Assembly: GCF_001675165.1 (NCBI RefSeq)
Contig: NZ_LROS01000044.1
Coordinates: 1 to 64,000 of the forward strand
Reading direction: 5' to 3'
DNA length: 64,000 nucleotides
Origin: Clostridium ragsdalei P11
GTDB lineage: Bacteria > Bacillota > Clostridia > Clostridiales > Clostridiaceae
Shown here: positions 28,336 to 37,686 of the stretch, piece after piece
How positions within the stretch are numbered: the first letter of the stretch is position 1
How the letters are laid out: each line of letters opens with the position of its first letter
Program-made: the position numbers and the translations under genes
Notes under the pieces: generated by a model
Told to the model about the DNA's origin: nothing
Databases searched by the model: none
What the model saw: the letters and a program-made list of their open reading frames with translations, nothing else

Positions 28336-29520
28336 ATGAAAATAAATTTTTCAGAAAGGGCAAATGGTTTAAAAGCATCTGAAATAAGAGAGCTTTTAAA
28401 ATTAACAGAGATGCCTGAAGTCATTTCTTTTGCCGGAGGATTACCAGCACCGGAATTATTCCCTGTAGACGGAATGAAGAAAGTTACTCAAGAGGTCTTG
28501 GAAAAGGATGGACAAGTTGCTTTACAATATAGTACAACAGAAGGGTTTAAGCCTTTAAGAGATATAATAGCAAAGCAGAGAATGTCTCGTGAAGGTGTAG
28601 ATGTAACTGGAGATGACATAATTGTAACATCTGGATCTCAAGAGGGAATTGAATTTTCAGCTAAGATATTTGTAAATGAGGGAGATACTATAATATGTGA
28701 AAGTCCAAGTTATTTAGGTGCTATTGGAGCATTTAAAGCTTATCGACCTAATTTTACTGAAATAGAAATGGATGAGCATGGTATCATAATAGAAAAGTTA
28801 GAAGAAGAATTAAAGAAAAATAAAAGAGTTAAAATGATATATACAATTCCAGATTTTCAAAATCCAACAGGAATAACTATGTCAGATGACAGAAGAAAGC
28901 GTATTGCAGAGCTTGCTAAAGAATACCAGGTTCCTGTAATTGAAGATAATCCATATGGAGAACTTATTTTTGAAGGCACTACACATCCATCTATAAAAAG
29001 TTTTGATAAAGATGGTTGGGTAATATACCTTGGAACATTTTCTAAAACTTTTTGTCCAGGTTTGAGACTTGGTTGGATATGTGCTGCACCTGAAATACTT
29101 GAAAAATACATTATTATAAAACAAGGTGTAGACTTGCAGTGTAGTACTTTAGATCAAAGGGCAACTGCACTTTTTATGCAAAAGTATGATTTAAATGAAC
29201 ATGTAGAAGAAATCAAAAAAGTATACGGAAAACGCAGAAAACTTATGCTTGAAAGTATGGATAAATATTTTCCAAAAGAAGTTACACATACAAATCCTTA
29301 TGGAGGACTTTTTACTTGGGTTTATTTAAAAGAAGGTTTAGATTCTGCTGAAATATTAAAAGAAGCTTTAAAAGAGAATGTTGCCTATGTTCCTGGAGGT
29401 CCTTTCTTCCCAAATGGTGGGCATAAAAATCACTTTAGATTAAACTACTCCTGTATGTCAGAAGACAAAATCGTTGAAGGAATCAAAAGATTAGGAAAAG
29501 TTCTTGCTAAATACTATTGA
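28336..29520 (+). CDS. PLP-dependent aminotransferase, LysN/2-aminoadipate type
   Basis: This 394-residue class I/II aminotransferase belongs to the branch that includes 2-aminoadipate and broad-range aromatic/branched-chain transaminases. Motifs: ISFAGGLPAPELFPVD, SGSQEGIEFSAKIF, ESPSYLGAI, IPDFQNPTG, EDNPYGEL, the lysine of LGTFSKTFCPGLRLGW, and FRLNYS with the substrate arginine. There is no N-terminal GntR domain, so it is not a MocR regulator. AAGGGGG lies just upstream. It faces the same way as a second aminotransferase at 29792, separated by a small gene. Confidence 0.88.
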   Translation: MKINFSERANGLKASEIRELLKLTEMPEVISFAGGLPAPELFPVDGMKKVTQEVLEKDGQVALQYSTTEGFKPLRDIIAKQRMSREGVDVTGDDIIVTSGSQEGIEFSAKIFVNEGDTIICESPSYLGAIGAFKAYRPNFTEIEMDEHGIIIEKLEEELKKNKRVKMIYTIPDFQNPTGITMSDDRRKRIAELAKEYQVPVIEDNPYGELIFEGTTHPSIKSFDKDGWVIYLGTFSKTFCPGLRLGWICAAPEILEKYIIIKQGVDLQCSTLDQRATALFMQKYDLNEHVEEIKKVYGKRRKLMLESMDKYFPKEVTHTNPYGGLFTWVYLKEGLDSAEILKEALKENVAYVPGGPFFPNGGHKNHFRLNYSCMSEDKIVEGIKRLGKVLAKYY

Positions 29521-29534
29521 TATATGAATAATAT

Positions 29535-29569
29535 CTCTCCCTTTGGGTTAAACTTCTCTTAAGGGAGAG
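29535..29569 (+). promoter_or_regulatory. Hairpin that can hide the ribosome binding site of the 51-codon gene
   Basis: CTCTCCCTT (29535-29543) is complementary to AAGGGAGAG (29561-29569), and the latter contains the GGGAGAGG ribosome binding site of the small gene starting at 29576. Folding would mask the site. It could equally be the terminator of the first aminotransferase gene, although no T run follows. Confidence 0.5.
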
Positions 29570-29575
29570 GATACT

Positions 29576-29731
29576 ATGTATGATATAAAAGATTTCAAAA
29601 AACTACAAGAGAGCAAAAATAAGCTAAGGGCTGATTGTATTGGAGACAGAGGTTATTTTAAAAGTACTTATTATGAAAGCATGTTTCAATTTAAGTCAAT
29701 GCATATTCCTACAGAAAGCTTAATTAAATAG
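29576..29731 (+). CDS. Small hypothetical protein, 51 residues
   Basis: A short gene starts at ATG 29576-29578 with GGGAGAGG five bases upstream and ends at TAG 29729-29731. The protein begins MYDIKDFKKLQESKNKLRAD and ends SMHIPTESLIK, is charged and soluble-looking, and has one cysteine in RADCIGDRGYF. No family is recognised. It is in the same direction as both flanking aminotransferase genes, and its ribosome site sits in a hairpin. It could also be a chance frame, but the start context is good. Confidence 0.5.
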   Translation: MYDIKDFKKLQESKNKLRADCIGDRGYFKSTYYESMFQFKSMHIPTESLIK

Positions 29732-29791
29732 AAGTTTTTAACTTAAATTATCTTTAGCTTGATTAAAATTAATAGTCGGAGGATAAATTAT

Positions 29792-30988
29792 ATGAAATTA
29801 TCAAACAGAATTTTAAATATGCAATTTTCGCCTATTCGTAAATTGGCGCCTTATGCAGCTGAAGCTAAAAAGAGAGGAACAAAGGTCTATCACTTAAACA
29901 TTGGACAACCTGATGTACTTACTCCTGACATATTTTTTAAGGCAATTTCAAATTTTAAGGAAAATGTACTTAAATACACTGAATCACAAGGAATGGATGC
30001 ACTTCAAGAAAGTTTTATAGAATATTATAAAAAATGGGGCACAGAATTTGCAAAAGATGAACTTTTGGTAACTAATGGTGGAAGTGAAGCCATAATGCTT
30101 ACCTTTATGACTTTATGTGATCCTGGTGATGAAATACTTTCACCTGAGCCTTTTTATACAAATTATAATGGATTTGCACAAGTAGCTTCAGCTAAAATGG
30201 TTCCTTATTTAACAAAAGCTGAAGATGGATTTCACTTGCCATCTAAAGAAGTAATAGAAAGTAAAATAACTGACAAAACACGTGCTCTTATGATTTCAAA
30301 TCCAGGAAATCCAACTGGAACAGTGTATACTGAAGAAGAACTCAGGATGCTTGGAGATATAGCTAAAGAACATGACTTATTCTTAATCGCAGATGAAGTT
30401 TATAGGGAATTTGTATATGATGGATTGAAATATACTTCAGCCCTTACTTTGAAGGATATTGAAGACAGAGTAATAATCGTAGACAGTATATCAAAGCGTT
30501 ACAGCGCTTGTGGTGCAAGAATTGGTCTGGTAGCTTCAAAGAATAAGAACCTTATTCACAATATAATGAAATTATGTCAGTCTAGACTTTGTGTACCTAC
30601 AGTAGAGCAGATAGGCGCTGCAGCTTTAAAAGATACTCCAGAAAGTTACTTCATTGAAACTAGAAAAGAGTACCAAAAAAGAAGAGACATACTTATGGAT
30701 GGTCTTAAAAAAATCCCTGGAGTTGTATGTCAAAAGCCGACAGGTGCTTTCTACATAGTTGCTAAGTTACCTGTCCCAGATGCAGAAGATTTTGCTAAAT
30801 ACTTATTAACTGAGTTTAATAAAGATGGTAAAACTGTAATGGTAGCACCTGCAGGAGGGTTCTATGCTACTCCTGGTCTTGGAAAAGATGAAGTGAGAAT
30901 ATCTTATTGTTTAAATTGTGATGATTTAAAAGATGCTATGGACCTTCTCAAAGTAGCAATAGAAGAGTATCAAAAAGTTATAAAATAA
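29792..30988 (+). CDS. PLP-dependent aminotransferase, AspC/AAT class I type
   Basis: This 398-residue class I aminotransferase has HLNIGQPDVLTPD, TNGGSEAIMLTFMTL, EPFYTNYNGFA, ISNPGNPTGTVYTEEEL, ADEVYREFVYDG and the Schiff-base lysine in VDSISKRYSACGARIG, with VRISYCLN near the end. It resembles aspartate/aromatic aminotransferases of the low-GC Gram-positives. I start at ATG 29792-29794, nine bases after GGAGG; an upstream in-frame TTG at 29759 lies before that site. A terminator follows at 30994. Confidence 0.88.
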   Translation: MKLSNRILNMQFSPIRKLAPYAAEAKKRGTKVYHLNIGQPDVLTPDIFFKAISNFKENVLKYTESQGMDALQESFIEYYKKWGTEFAKDELLVTNGGSEAIMLTFMTLCDPGDEILSPEPFYTNYNGFAQVASAKMVPYLTKAEDGFHLPSKEVIESKITDKTRALMISNPGNPTGTVYTEEELRMLGDIAKEHDLFLIADEVYREFVYDGLKYTSALTLKDIEDRVIIVDSISKRYSACGARIGLVASKNKNLIHNIMKLCQSRLCVPTVEQIGAAALKDTPESYFIETRKEYQKRRDILMDGLKKIPGVVCQKPTGAFYIVAKLPVPDAEDFAKYLLTEFNKDGKTVMVAPAGGFYATPGLGKDEVRISYCLNCDDLKDAMDLLKVAIEEYQKVIK

Positions 30989-30993
30989 ATTAT

Positions 30994-31031
30994 AAAAAAA
31001 GTTTCCATAATTATTTATGGAAACTTTTTTT
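30994..31031. terminator. Bidirectional intrinsic terminator
   Basis: AAAAAAAGTTTCCATAA and TTATGGAAACTTTTTTT form a stem of about 17 bp with a T run on each strand. It lies between convergent genes, and the stop codon of the minus-strand GNAT gene falls inside it. Confidence 0.85.
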
Positions 31032-31898
31032 ATCCAATATCCAGTTATACCTCTCACTTTCAATACGAAATCCCATGTTAGTATATAATTGTAAGGCTAT
31101 ATAATTAGAACTTTTTACTTTTATTATTACTCTATTAAATCCACTACAGTACATTATTTTTAAAAGATAGATTAACAGTGCCTTACCATATTTTTTTCCT
31201 CTAAATTCTTTTAATATACCAAAATTCACTATAACAGGTATATCATTTTCCATTACAATTTGCCCATAACCTATATACTCATCATTTTGCTTTAGAAAAA
31301 TTGCCCCTTTTTCAAAATAGTAATCTTGAGCTTCATCAAAATATATATCCTCTAAAGTCAAAGGAACTCTAGTATCAGTTTTAAATATTTCATTTTGTAT
31401 TTCACATCTTTTTTGTTCATCTTTTCCCTTTTCAAATATTTTGAATTGAAGTTTTTCGTCAAAAATTAACGGTATATTTTCAAGTAAATTTTTATAAAGG
31501 GTTAAAGTTCCCTCTCCTTTTTTAAATCCAATACTTTTTAATAAATTGAAGTTATAATTATTGTTTTGACATATATACTTTATAGTGCAAGGCTCTTTTA
31601 TAGTGTTTATTAGATACTTATAAGGCGAATTATCTGGGGCAATGCAGTTACATAATACATTCATGGCGTTTATAGTACATATTTTATTATAAGAGACATC
31701 AGACCAAATATAGCCTATATAGTGTAAATCTTTTTTTATAAGTTTTACCCTTCTTCTTAAAATTAGCTGTTTAGCAAAATTATACCTATCATAGGTTTTA
31801 AAAAAATCCTCATTTACAGGATTAAATAAATATCTTTTATTGTTTAACTCCCTAAAATACTTTAGATTCTTGTTTGTTAGTTTTACGCATTTATACAT
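31011..31898 (-). CDS. GNAT-family N-acetyltransferase
   Basis: The 295-residue protein has a C-terminal GNAT fold (about 150-290) with the acetyl-CoA loop reading ILKEFRGKKYGKALLIYLL, in which the usual RGKGYG becomes RGKKYG, and a final strand IALQLYTNMGFRIESERYNW. The first half looks like a second, degenerate GNAT domain (LKSIGFKKGEGTLTLYKNL), a layout seen in other clostridial two-domain acetyltransferases. The acceptor substrate cannot be inferred. It is a single gene between converging transcription and speD. Confidence 0.75.
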   Translation of the reverse strand: MYKCVKLTNKNLKYFRELNNKRYLFNPVNEDFFKTYDRYNFAKQLILRRRVKLIKKDLHYIGYIWSDVSYNKICTINAMNVLCNCIAPDNSPYKYLINTIKEPCTIKYICQNNNYNFNLLKSIGFKKGEGTLTLYKNLLENIPLIFDEKLQFKIFEKGKDEQKRCEIQNEIFKTDTRVPLTLEDIYFDEAQDYYFEKGAIFLKQNDEYIGYGQIVMENDIPVIVNFGILKEFRGKKYGKALLIYLLKIMYCSGFNRVIIKVKSSNYIALQLYTNMGFRIESERYNWILDKKSFHK

Positions 31899-31964
31899 AC
31901 TCTATTTTTCCCCATAGGATTGTTATTTAATATAAGTATAAATTTAAAATAAATCTTGGTCAAA

Positions 31965-32003
31965 TATATAAAGAGACCATCTCAGGTGATGATCTCTTAT
32001 ATA
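31965..32003 (-). terminator. Stem-loop terminator after speD
   Basis: TATATAAAGAGACCATC and GATGATCTCTTATATA pair with a small mismatch around a CTCAGGT loop. On the minus strand it overlaps the last bases of speD and is followed by a T-rich stretch. Confidence 0.6.
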
Positions 32004-32377
32004 TTTGAAGCTTTTACCTCTACAACTTGCTCAAATATACCTCTCTTTATTTCAGTTGCTGTCATATTTCTGGCATGAAACTTTTCAGTCATATAATTAC
32101 ATGCATCCCAAGGATTTATCCTACTTCCACAAGTAAACACATCTACAGCAGCATAACCAAGTTCAGGCCACGTGTGAATAGTTAAGTGGGATTCAGATAT
32201 TATTACTACTCCACTTATTCCTTGAGGTTTAAATTCATGAAAAGCAACTTCTCTAACTTCGGCACCTGCCTTTATTGCAGAATCAATCATAATTTTTTCT
32301 ATAAAATCTTTATTATTTAATATTTTAGCATCACATCCATAAATTTCTGCTAAAATATGTCTTCCTAATTCATGCAT
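31997..32377 (-). CDS. speD: S-adenosylmethionine decarboxylase proenzyme
   Basis: This 126-residue class 1b SpeD makes the aminopropyl donor for spermidine. The self-cleavage site, where serine becomes the pyruvoyl group, is in ISESHLTIHTWPE; the following HTWPELGYAAVDVFTCG is fully conserved. Length fits the short Gram-positive form. ATG is preceded by TAAGGGGG. No speE or other polyamine gene is adjacent, so partners must be elsewhere. Confidence 0.93.
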   Translation of the reverse strand: MHELGRHILAEIYGCDAKILNNKDFIEKIMIDSAIKAGAEVREVAFHEFKPQGISGVVIISESHLTIHTWPELGYAAVDVFTCGSRINPWDACNYMTEKFHARNMTATEIKRGIFEQVVEVKASNI

Positions 32378-32597
32378 GCTTCAACTTACCCCCTTAGAAA
32401 AAAATACAACAATTAAATTTTATCAAAAATAAGAGAAAAGTCAATATAAATATGGCTATAAAACATTAGTTAACAATAGCTCTATTTAATTAAACATTGC
32501 TCCCATTTTCTATGTATATTGTATAAGAAATCAGAATTTACATAAAGTTTCTATTTTCTAATTCTTACTTCAGGGTAGTAAATTAAAAATACTTAAC

Positions 32598-34511
32598 TTA
32601 GATTTCATCTACTTCTTTTATACTTAAAGCTATTTTTTCGCTATCTTTATTTACTTCAAGGATCTTAGCCTTTATTTCCTGACCTATTTTAAGTACATCT
32701 TCTGGTTTATCTATTCTCTTATGGCTTATTTGTGATATATGAACTAATGCATCTACACCTGGCTCTAATTCAACAAATGCACCAAAATTTGCAAACCTAA
32801 CTACTTTACCAAGTACTACATTGCCAACAGGATATTTTATGTCTACGTTGATCCATGGGTCTTCCATGAGCTTTTTTAAAGATAAAGATAACTTCTTCTT
32901 TTCTCTATCAATGTCTAAGATATAAACTTTAATCTTATCTCCAATTTTTAAAACATCACTTGGTTTTCCAACTCTTCCCCAGGAAAGTTCAGATACATGT
33001 AGAAGTCCGTCAACTCCTTGTACATCAACAAATGCGCCAAAATCAGTCAATCTTCTAACTTCACCATCTACTACAGTATCTTTTTCAAGCACATTCCAAG
33101 TCTGTTCTTCCATTTTTTCTCTTTCCATTCTCAAAAGGTCTCTTCTTGAAGCTACTATTCTGGTACCTTTCTTTTCTTCTTTAAATTCAATTATAGTTAC
33201 ATCAAGCTCTTTATCTACATATTGTGAAAGATCATCTACATGATATAATTCTACATGAGAAGCAGGTATAAAGACCCTAGCACCTTTGTAATTGGCAACA
33301 AGACCTCCATTTACAGCTTCTTTTACAATAACTTTTAATACCTGACTATTTCCATTAGCTTCTTTTAATTCTTTATAAGCATTTTCTCTCTCTAATTCTA
33401 TCTTAGATAATACCACATATCCATCTTCATTTTGTCTTCTTATTACTTTGACATATAATTCATCTCCACAATGAATTAATTCTTCTAAGTTGTCACTTTC
33501 ATTTTTTGTTATCTCACGTTTTGGAAGTACACCTTCTGATTTATATCCTATATTTAAAAAAACCTCTTTTGGATTTACAGATATTACTGTACCCTTAATT
33601 TTTTCACCTAATATTATTTGGGTATCATTTTTGTCCATATAAGATAGTTGCTCATTTAGTTCTAAATTTTTGTCATCACTCATTTTTAAAATTGCCTCCT
33701 TTATTATCCAATCTGGTGTTGAAGCTCCTGCTGTAACACCTATAGTTTTAATTTTATTACAATTACTTATATCATCAGGTATTTCTCCTGAATTTTCAAC
33801 ATAAATAGTATTATTGCAGTTATCTTTACATATTTCATAAAGTTTAGTGGTATTAGAGCTATTTTTACCACCTATTACTACCATCATATCTACTTCTTTA
33901 GAAATATCTGCTGCTGCCTTCTGACGAAATTCTGTGGCACTGCATATAGTATTAAAAGCAATAAATTCTTTGCAATTTTTAGCCACTATACTAAGCACTT
34001 TTTCCCAGTTAGATTGTTTTTCTGTAGTTTGAGAAACTATACACAGTTTTGATGGTAACTTTTCTAAATTGGTGCCATCTTTAGATATTAAAGCCTTATT
34101 TTCACACCACCCATTTATTCCAATTACTTCAGGATGATTTTTATCTCCTACTATTAATATAGAATACCCTAATTTATAATATTCTTGTACTTTTCTTTGT
34201 ATATTTAAAACATATGGGCAAGTTGCATTTACTATGTTTATTTTTTTACTTTTTAAAGTAAAAAATATTTTTTCGGGAACACCATGAGAACGTATTATAA
34301 CTACATCATCTTCCCTTAGATTATCTATATTATCTATTTCTATAGGATATATACCTTTTTCCTTTAATTTATTTACTACATCACTATTATGAATCAAAGG
34401 ACCTAAAGTATATATTTTTTTATTAAATTTTTTTTGAGTCTTTAAGGATTCTTCTACAGCTCTTTTTACTCCAAAGCAAAATCCGGATTTGTCTGCTAAA
34501 ATAATATTCAA
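32598..34511 (-). CDS. ispH: IspH (HMBPP reductase) fused to ribosomal protein S1-like domains
   Basis: The 637-residue fusion joins IspH (about 1-285), the last enzyme of the MEP isoprenoid pathway, to S1 RNA-binding domains (about 300-637). IspH cluster cysteines are in DKSGFCFGVKRAV, VNATCPYV and NTICSATEFRQ. The S1 part has four repeats, two with clear VDGLLHVSELSWGR and VDALVHISQISHKR motifs. This fusion is known in clostridia. I start at TTG 34509-34511, after AAGGTGAT; this gives the family N-terminus MNIILADKSGF and avoids the overlap with cmk that the ATG at 34547 would create. Confidence 0.93.
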   Translation of the reverse strand: MNIILADKSGFCFGVKRAVEESLKTQKKFNKKIYTLGPLIHNSDVVNKLKEKGIYPIEIDNIDNLREDDVVIIRSHGVPEKIFFTLKSKKINIVNATCPYVLNIQRKVQEYYKLGYSILIVGDKNHPEVIGINGWCENKALISKDGTNLEKLPSKLCIVSQTTEKQSNWEKVLSIVAKNCKEFIAFNTICSATEFRQKAAADISKEVDMMVVIGGKNSSNTTKLYEICKDNCNNTIYVENSGEIPDDISNCNKIKTIGVTAGASTPDWIIKEAILKMSDDKNLELNEQLSYMDKNDTQIILGEKIKGTVISVNPKEVFLNIGYKSEGVLPKREITKNESDNLEELIHCGDELYVKVIRRQNEDGYVVLSKIELERENAYKELKEANGNSQVLKVIVKEAVNGGLVANYKGARVFIPASHVELYHVDDLSQYVDKELDVTIIEFKEEKKGTRIVASRRDLLRMEREKMEEQTWNVLEKDTVVDGEVRRLTDFGAFVDVQGVDGLLHVSELSWGRVGKPSDVLKIGDKIKVYILDIDREKKKLSLSLKKLMEDPWINVDIKYPVGNVVLGKVVRFANFGAFVELEPGVDALVHISQISHKRIDKPEDVLKIGQEIKAKILEVNKDSEKIALSIKEVDEI

Positions 34512-34530
34512 TTTTATCACCTTAATTATT

Positions 34531-35196
34531 TTATATATGTTCTTCAATATATTTTTTTATATAGGATGAAATTATTTGTACAACTTCAGAAAGAGAGAGA
34601 AAAGATGAATCTATCTCTACAGCATCTTCTGCCTTTACAAAAGGTGAAGAGGATCTATGTGAATCTATATGATCTCTTTTAATTATATCATTTAGTATTT
34701 CGTCATAGTTTACAGATATATTTTTTTCACTCAATTCATTATATCTTCTTTTAGCTCTTTCCTCTGGACTGGCAGTTAGAAAAAATTTTAAAGGTGCATT
34801 TTTTAAAACAACACTGCCAATATCTCTTCCATCCATAATTACATTATATTCTCCTGCCATCTGCTGTTGCAACTTTACAAGTAATTTTCGAACATCAGAA
34901 ATTGCAGCATAATTGGATACAGTATTGCTTATTGTAGGATGCTTTATACTTTCTGTTAAGTCTTCCCCATTTACAATTAACTTCTCTCCTTCAAAATGCA
35001 TCTTAAGCGATTTTGTGATTTCACATACTTTATTTACATCTGTACAGCTTACATTTTGTCTTATACACATAAGAGTAACTGCTCTATACATAGCTCCAGT
35101 ATTTATGTACATAAAATTAAATTTTTGGGCTATGATATTTGCTATGGTGCTTTTACCTGCAGCTGCAGGTCCATCTATTGCTACAGATATTTTCAA
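34531..35196 (-). CDS. cmk: Cytidylate kinase
   Basis: The 221-residue kinase phosphorylates CMP and dCMP. It has the P-loop IDGPAAAGKSTIAN, the segment YINTGAMYRAVTL, the MDGRDIGSVVLKNAPLKFFL motif and RRYNEL in the lid. The start is TTG at 35194-35196, with AAAGGCGG upstream. It lies 19 bp before ispH-rpsA; the cmk-ispH/rpsA order is common in Firmicutes. Confidence 0.93.
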   Translation of the reverse strand: MKISVAIDGPAAAGKSTIANIIAQKFNFMYINTGAMYRAVTLMCIRQNVSCTDVNKVCEITKSLKMHFEGEKLIVNGEDLTESIKHPTISNTVSNYAAISDVRKLLVKLQQQMAGEYNVIMDGRDIGSVVLKNAPLKFFLTASPEERAKRRYNELSEKNISVNYDEILNDIIKRDHIDSHRSSSPFVKAEDAVEIDSSFLSLSEVVQIISSYIKKYIEEHI

Positions 35197-35313
35197 AATG
35201 TTATTCCGCCTTTCTTAAAATAGTCCATATAAAGATAAAAATTTACATATCCACATTCTATTATAATTCTATATAAAACTATAAAATCCTTTATTTTATG
35301 ATATTATATAAAA

Positions 35314-36552
35314 TTAGTTATTTTCTTGAATATTTCCAATATCATTTCCTGCTAAAAAACCGGTAGATAAAGCAATTTGCATGTTAAATCCTCCCGTATA
35401 AGCATCTACATCTATTACTTCTCCACCAAAATACAAATTTGAAACTATTTTAGATTTCATATTAGATGGATCTATTTCTTTAACAGTTATACCGCCAGAA
35501 GTTACTATAGCTTCAGCTATAGGGCGAAGTCCTTTTATATTCATTGATAAATTTTGAAGCAAATTTACTAATGTATGTCTTTCAAGTTTTGTTATAGAAT
35601 TAACTTTTTTATTTGGGTCTATATTACTCAAACTTACAATTACATCTATTAATTTTTTAGGAAGCAGGTCATCTAGGGAATTTTTAAAACTTTTATTTGA
35701 ATACTTAAAAAAGTCCTTTTGTATTCTTTTATCTAAATCTTCAAAGCTAAGTGCAGGTTTTAGATTTATAACTGCCTTTAAATTATGTTTGTTCTCTATA
35801 ACCCTACTTCCACTTAATACTATAGGTCCAGAGATACCAAAATGGGTAAACAACATTTCTCCAAATTCCTTATATAATGTATTTTTTTTAGGATCTATTA
35901 TACTTAGCTCTACATTTTTTAAAGAAAGTCCCTGGAGAGATTTGATCCAATCATCACTTATTTCTATTGGTACTAAAGCAGGATTTATAGGTGTTATAGT
36001 ATGGCCTAAATCTTTTGCCATTCTGTAACCATCCCCGGTAGAACCGGTTTGGGGATAAGACATTCCCCCTGTACACAATATAAAATAGTCGCCCTCTACT
36101 ATGGAATTATCTTGAAGTTGAATCGATTGTATACGATTTTCTCTACAGATAAATTTTGTAACTTGAGAGTTTAATTTTATAACAACCCTTTTTCTAAGCA
36201 ACTCTTTTTCCATAGCACCAATTAAGTCTGATGATTTATCAGATTCAGGAAAAACTCTATCTCCTCTTTCAACTTTCAATTTAACTTTTAAATTATTGAA
36301 AAAATTTATAGTATCATTGTTTGTAAACGAATAAAGAGAACTGTATAAGAAATTCGGATTTCGGGGAATGTAATCAAAAAATTCACTTATATCTTTTGAA
36401 TTGGTTATATTACACCTTCCTTTTCCCGATATAAACATTTTTTTACCTAACTTGTTGTTTTTTTCAACTAAAACGACATCGTTATTTTTTGCTGCATTTA
36501 TGGCTGCCATCATACCAGAGGGGCCACCACCAATTACTATTACTTTTGACAT
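35314..36552 (-). CDS. HI0933/YhiN-family FAD-dependent oxidoreductase
   Basis: This 412-residue flavoprotein has the N-terminal dinucleotide motif VIVIGGGPSGMMAAINAAK, GKKMFISGKGRCNITN, CTGGMSYPQTGSTGDGY, and a C-terminal GGEVIDVDAYTGGFNMQIA that closes the FAD site. Homologues include BaiN, linked to bile-acid reduction, but most have no known substrate. I start at ATG 36550-36552 with AAGGTG upstream; a longer frame to 36579 lacks a site. It precedes cmk on the same strand, a frequent clostridial arrangement. Confidence 0.85.
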   Translation of the reverse strand: MSKVIVIGGGPSGMMAAINAAKNNDVVLVEKNNKLGKKMFISGKGRCNITNSKDISEFFDYIPRNPNFLYSSLYSFTNNDTINFFNNLKVKLKVERGDRVFPESDKSSDLIGAMEKELLRKRVVIKLNSQVTKFICRENRIQSIQLQDNSIVEGDYFILCTGGMSYPQTGSTGDGYRMAKDLGHTITPINPALVPIEISDDWIKSLQGLSLKNVELSIIDPKKNTLYKEFGEMLFTHFGISGPIVLSGSRVIENKHNLKAVINLKPALSFEDLDKRIQKDFFKYSNKSFKNSLDDLLPKKLIDVIVSLSNIDPNKKVNSITKLERHTLVNLLQNLSMNIKGLRPIAEAIVTSGGITVKEIDPSNMKSKIVSNLYFGGEVIDVDAYTGGFNMQIALSTGFLAGNDIGNIQENN

Positions 36553-36638
36553 TAATCCACACACCTTATTTTCTTTCAAATGCCTAATCTAAAATGGACA
36601 AATTCAAAATAAATTCGTCCCTTGTAGAAAATTCATCT

Positions 36639-37514
36639 TTAATTTTGTTCTCTAAAAGAATATACTTGGTATTCTTTCCAAATGTCTTCTAAATCTGAAA
36701 AAGTGGAAGATATTTTATCCTTTTCCTGCATACCTACAGCTACTATTAAAGCATTAATTACACTTAAAGGTGCCACTAGTGAATCTACAAAAGAAGCCAT
36801 ATTACTTTGGGCTATTAATGTGTAATCTGCTCTTGCTGCAAGTGGTGATAGAAGACTATCTGTAATGGCAACTACTTTTGCATTTCTACTTTTAGCAAAT
36901 GTTAAGGACTCAATAGTTCTTACTGCATATCTTGGAAATCCTATACCTATTACTAAATCATCTCCAGTTAAATTTATCATCTGTTCAAAAATATCACTTA
37001 TTCCGTATCCAACAACTTTTACGTTATCCAATATCAAGTTTAAATAAAATCCTAAAAAATCTGCAATTGCAGTGGAACTTCTAAGACCTATTATATATAT
37101 TTTTTTAGCTTTGAATATGTTTGTAATTACATCATCAAAAGTTTTATGATTTATCTTTTCTAGTGTAGCTCTTATGTTTTCCATATCTGACTTTAAAACG
37201 CTTTTTAATGGACTTTCCTGGCTTACAAAATCATTTGACAATTCAATTCTCTGTACTGTAGTCAATTTGTTCTTTATTAGTTCTTGAAGAGATTTCTGCA
37301 ATTTAGGATATCCAGAAAATCCAAGTTCATTTGCAAATCTAACTACTGTTGATTCACTTACACCTACACTCACACCTAATTTAGCAGCTGTCATAAAAGC
37401 AGCTTTATCATAATGTTTTAATATATATTCAGCTATTAATTTTTGGCCTTTGCTCAATCTGGGAAATTTAACTTGAATTGTTCTTATCAGGTCGTGATTG
37501 TCAACATTCTCCAT
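36639..37514 (-). CDS. RpiR/MurR-family regulator (HTH + SIS)
   Basis: The 291-residue protein has an N-terminal RpiR helix-turn-helix (about 1-77) with FPRLSKGQKLIAEYILKHYD and SVGVSESTVVRFANELGFSG. A SIS phosphosugar-binding domain (about 125-250) contains KIYIIGLRSSTAIADFLGF. Such regulators sense phosphorylated sugars or amino sugars. I start at the fourth-codon ATG at 37512-37514 because AAAGGA lies nine bases upstream and nearly touches the first ATG. No sugar genes are adjacent, so its targets are unclear. Confidence 0.85.
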   Translation of the reverse strand: MENVDNHDLIRTIQVKFPRLSKGQKLIAEYILKHYDKAAFMTAAKLGVSVGVSESTVVRFANELGFSGYPKLQKSLQELIKNKLTTVQRIELSNDFVSQESPLKSVLKSDMENIRATLEKINHKTFDDVITNIFKAKKIYIIGLRSSTAIADFLGFYLNLILDNVKVVGYGISDIFEQMINLTGDDLVIGIGFPRYAVRTIESLTFAKSRNAKVVAITDSLLSPLAARADYTLIAQSNMASFVDSLVAPLSVINALIVAVGMQEKDKISSTFSDLEDIWKEYQVYSFREQN

Positions 37515-37686
37515 TTGCTTCATTCCTTTCTTTCATTGCTATAATTCTTGCAATATTTACTTCAGTTTAACATCTATTGACCAAATTTTCAATAGATTAT
37601 TCATTTGTTTATCTAATTTTTCCCTTAATTTTTTGTATATTCCTTAATAATTGATACTTTTATTAGGAATAAAGCAATACGCAAAT

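Noticed and set aside
32512-34547. Longer IspH start at 34547
   Set aside because: It would overlap cmk and add residues absent from the family; TTG 34509-34511 has AAGGTGAT in place.
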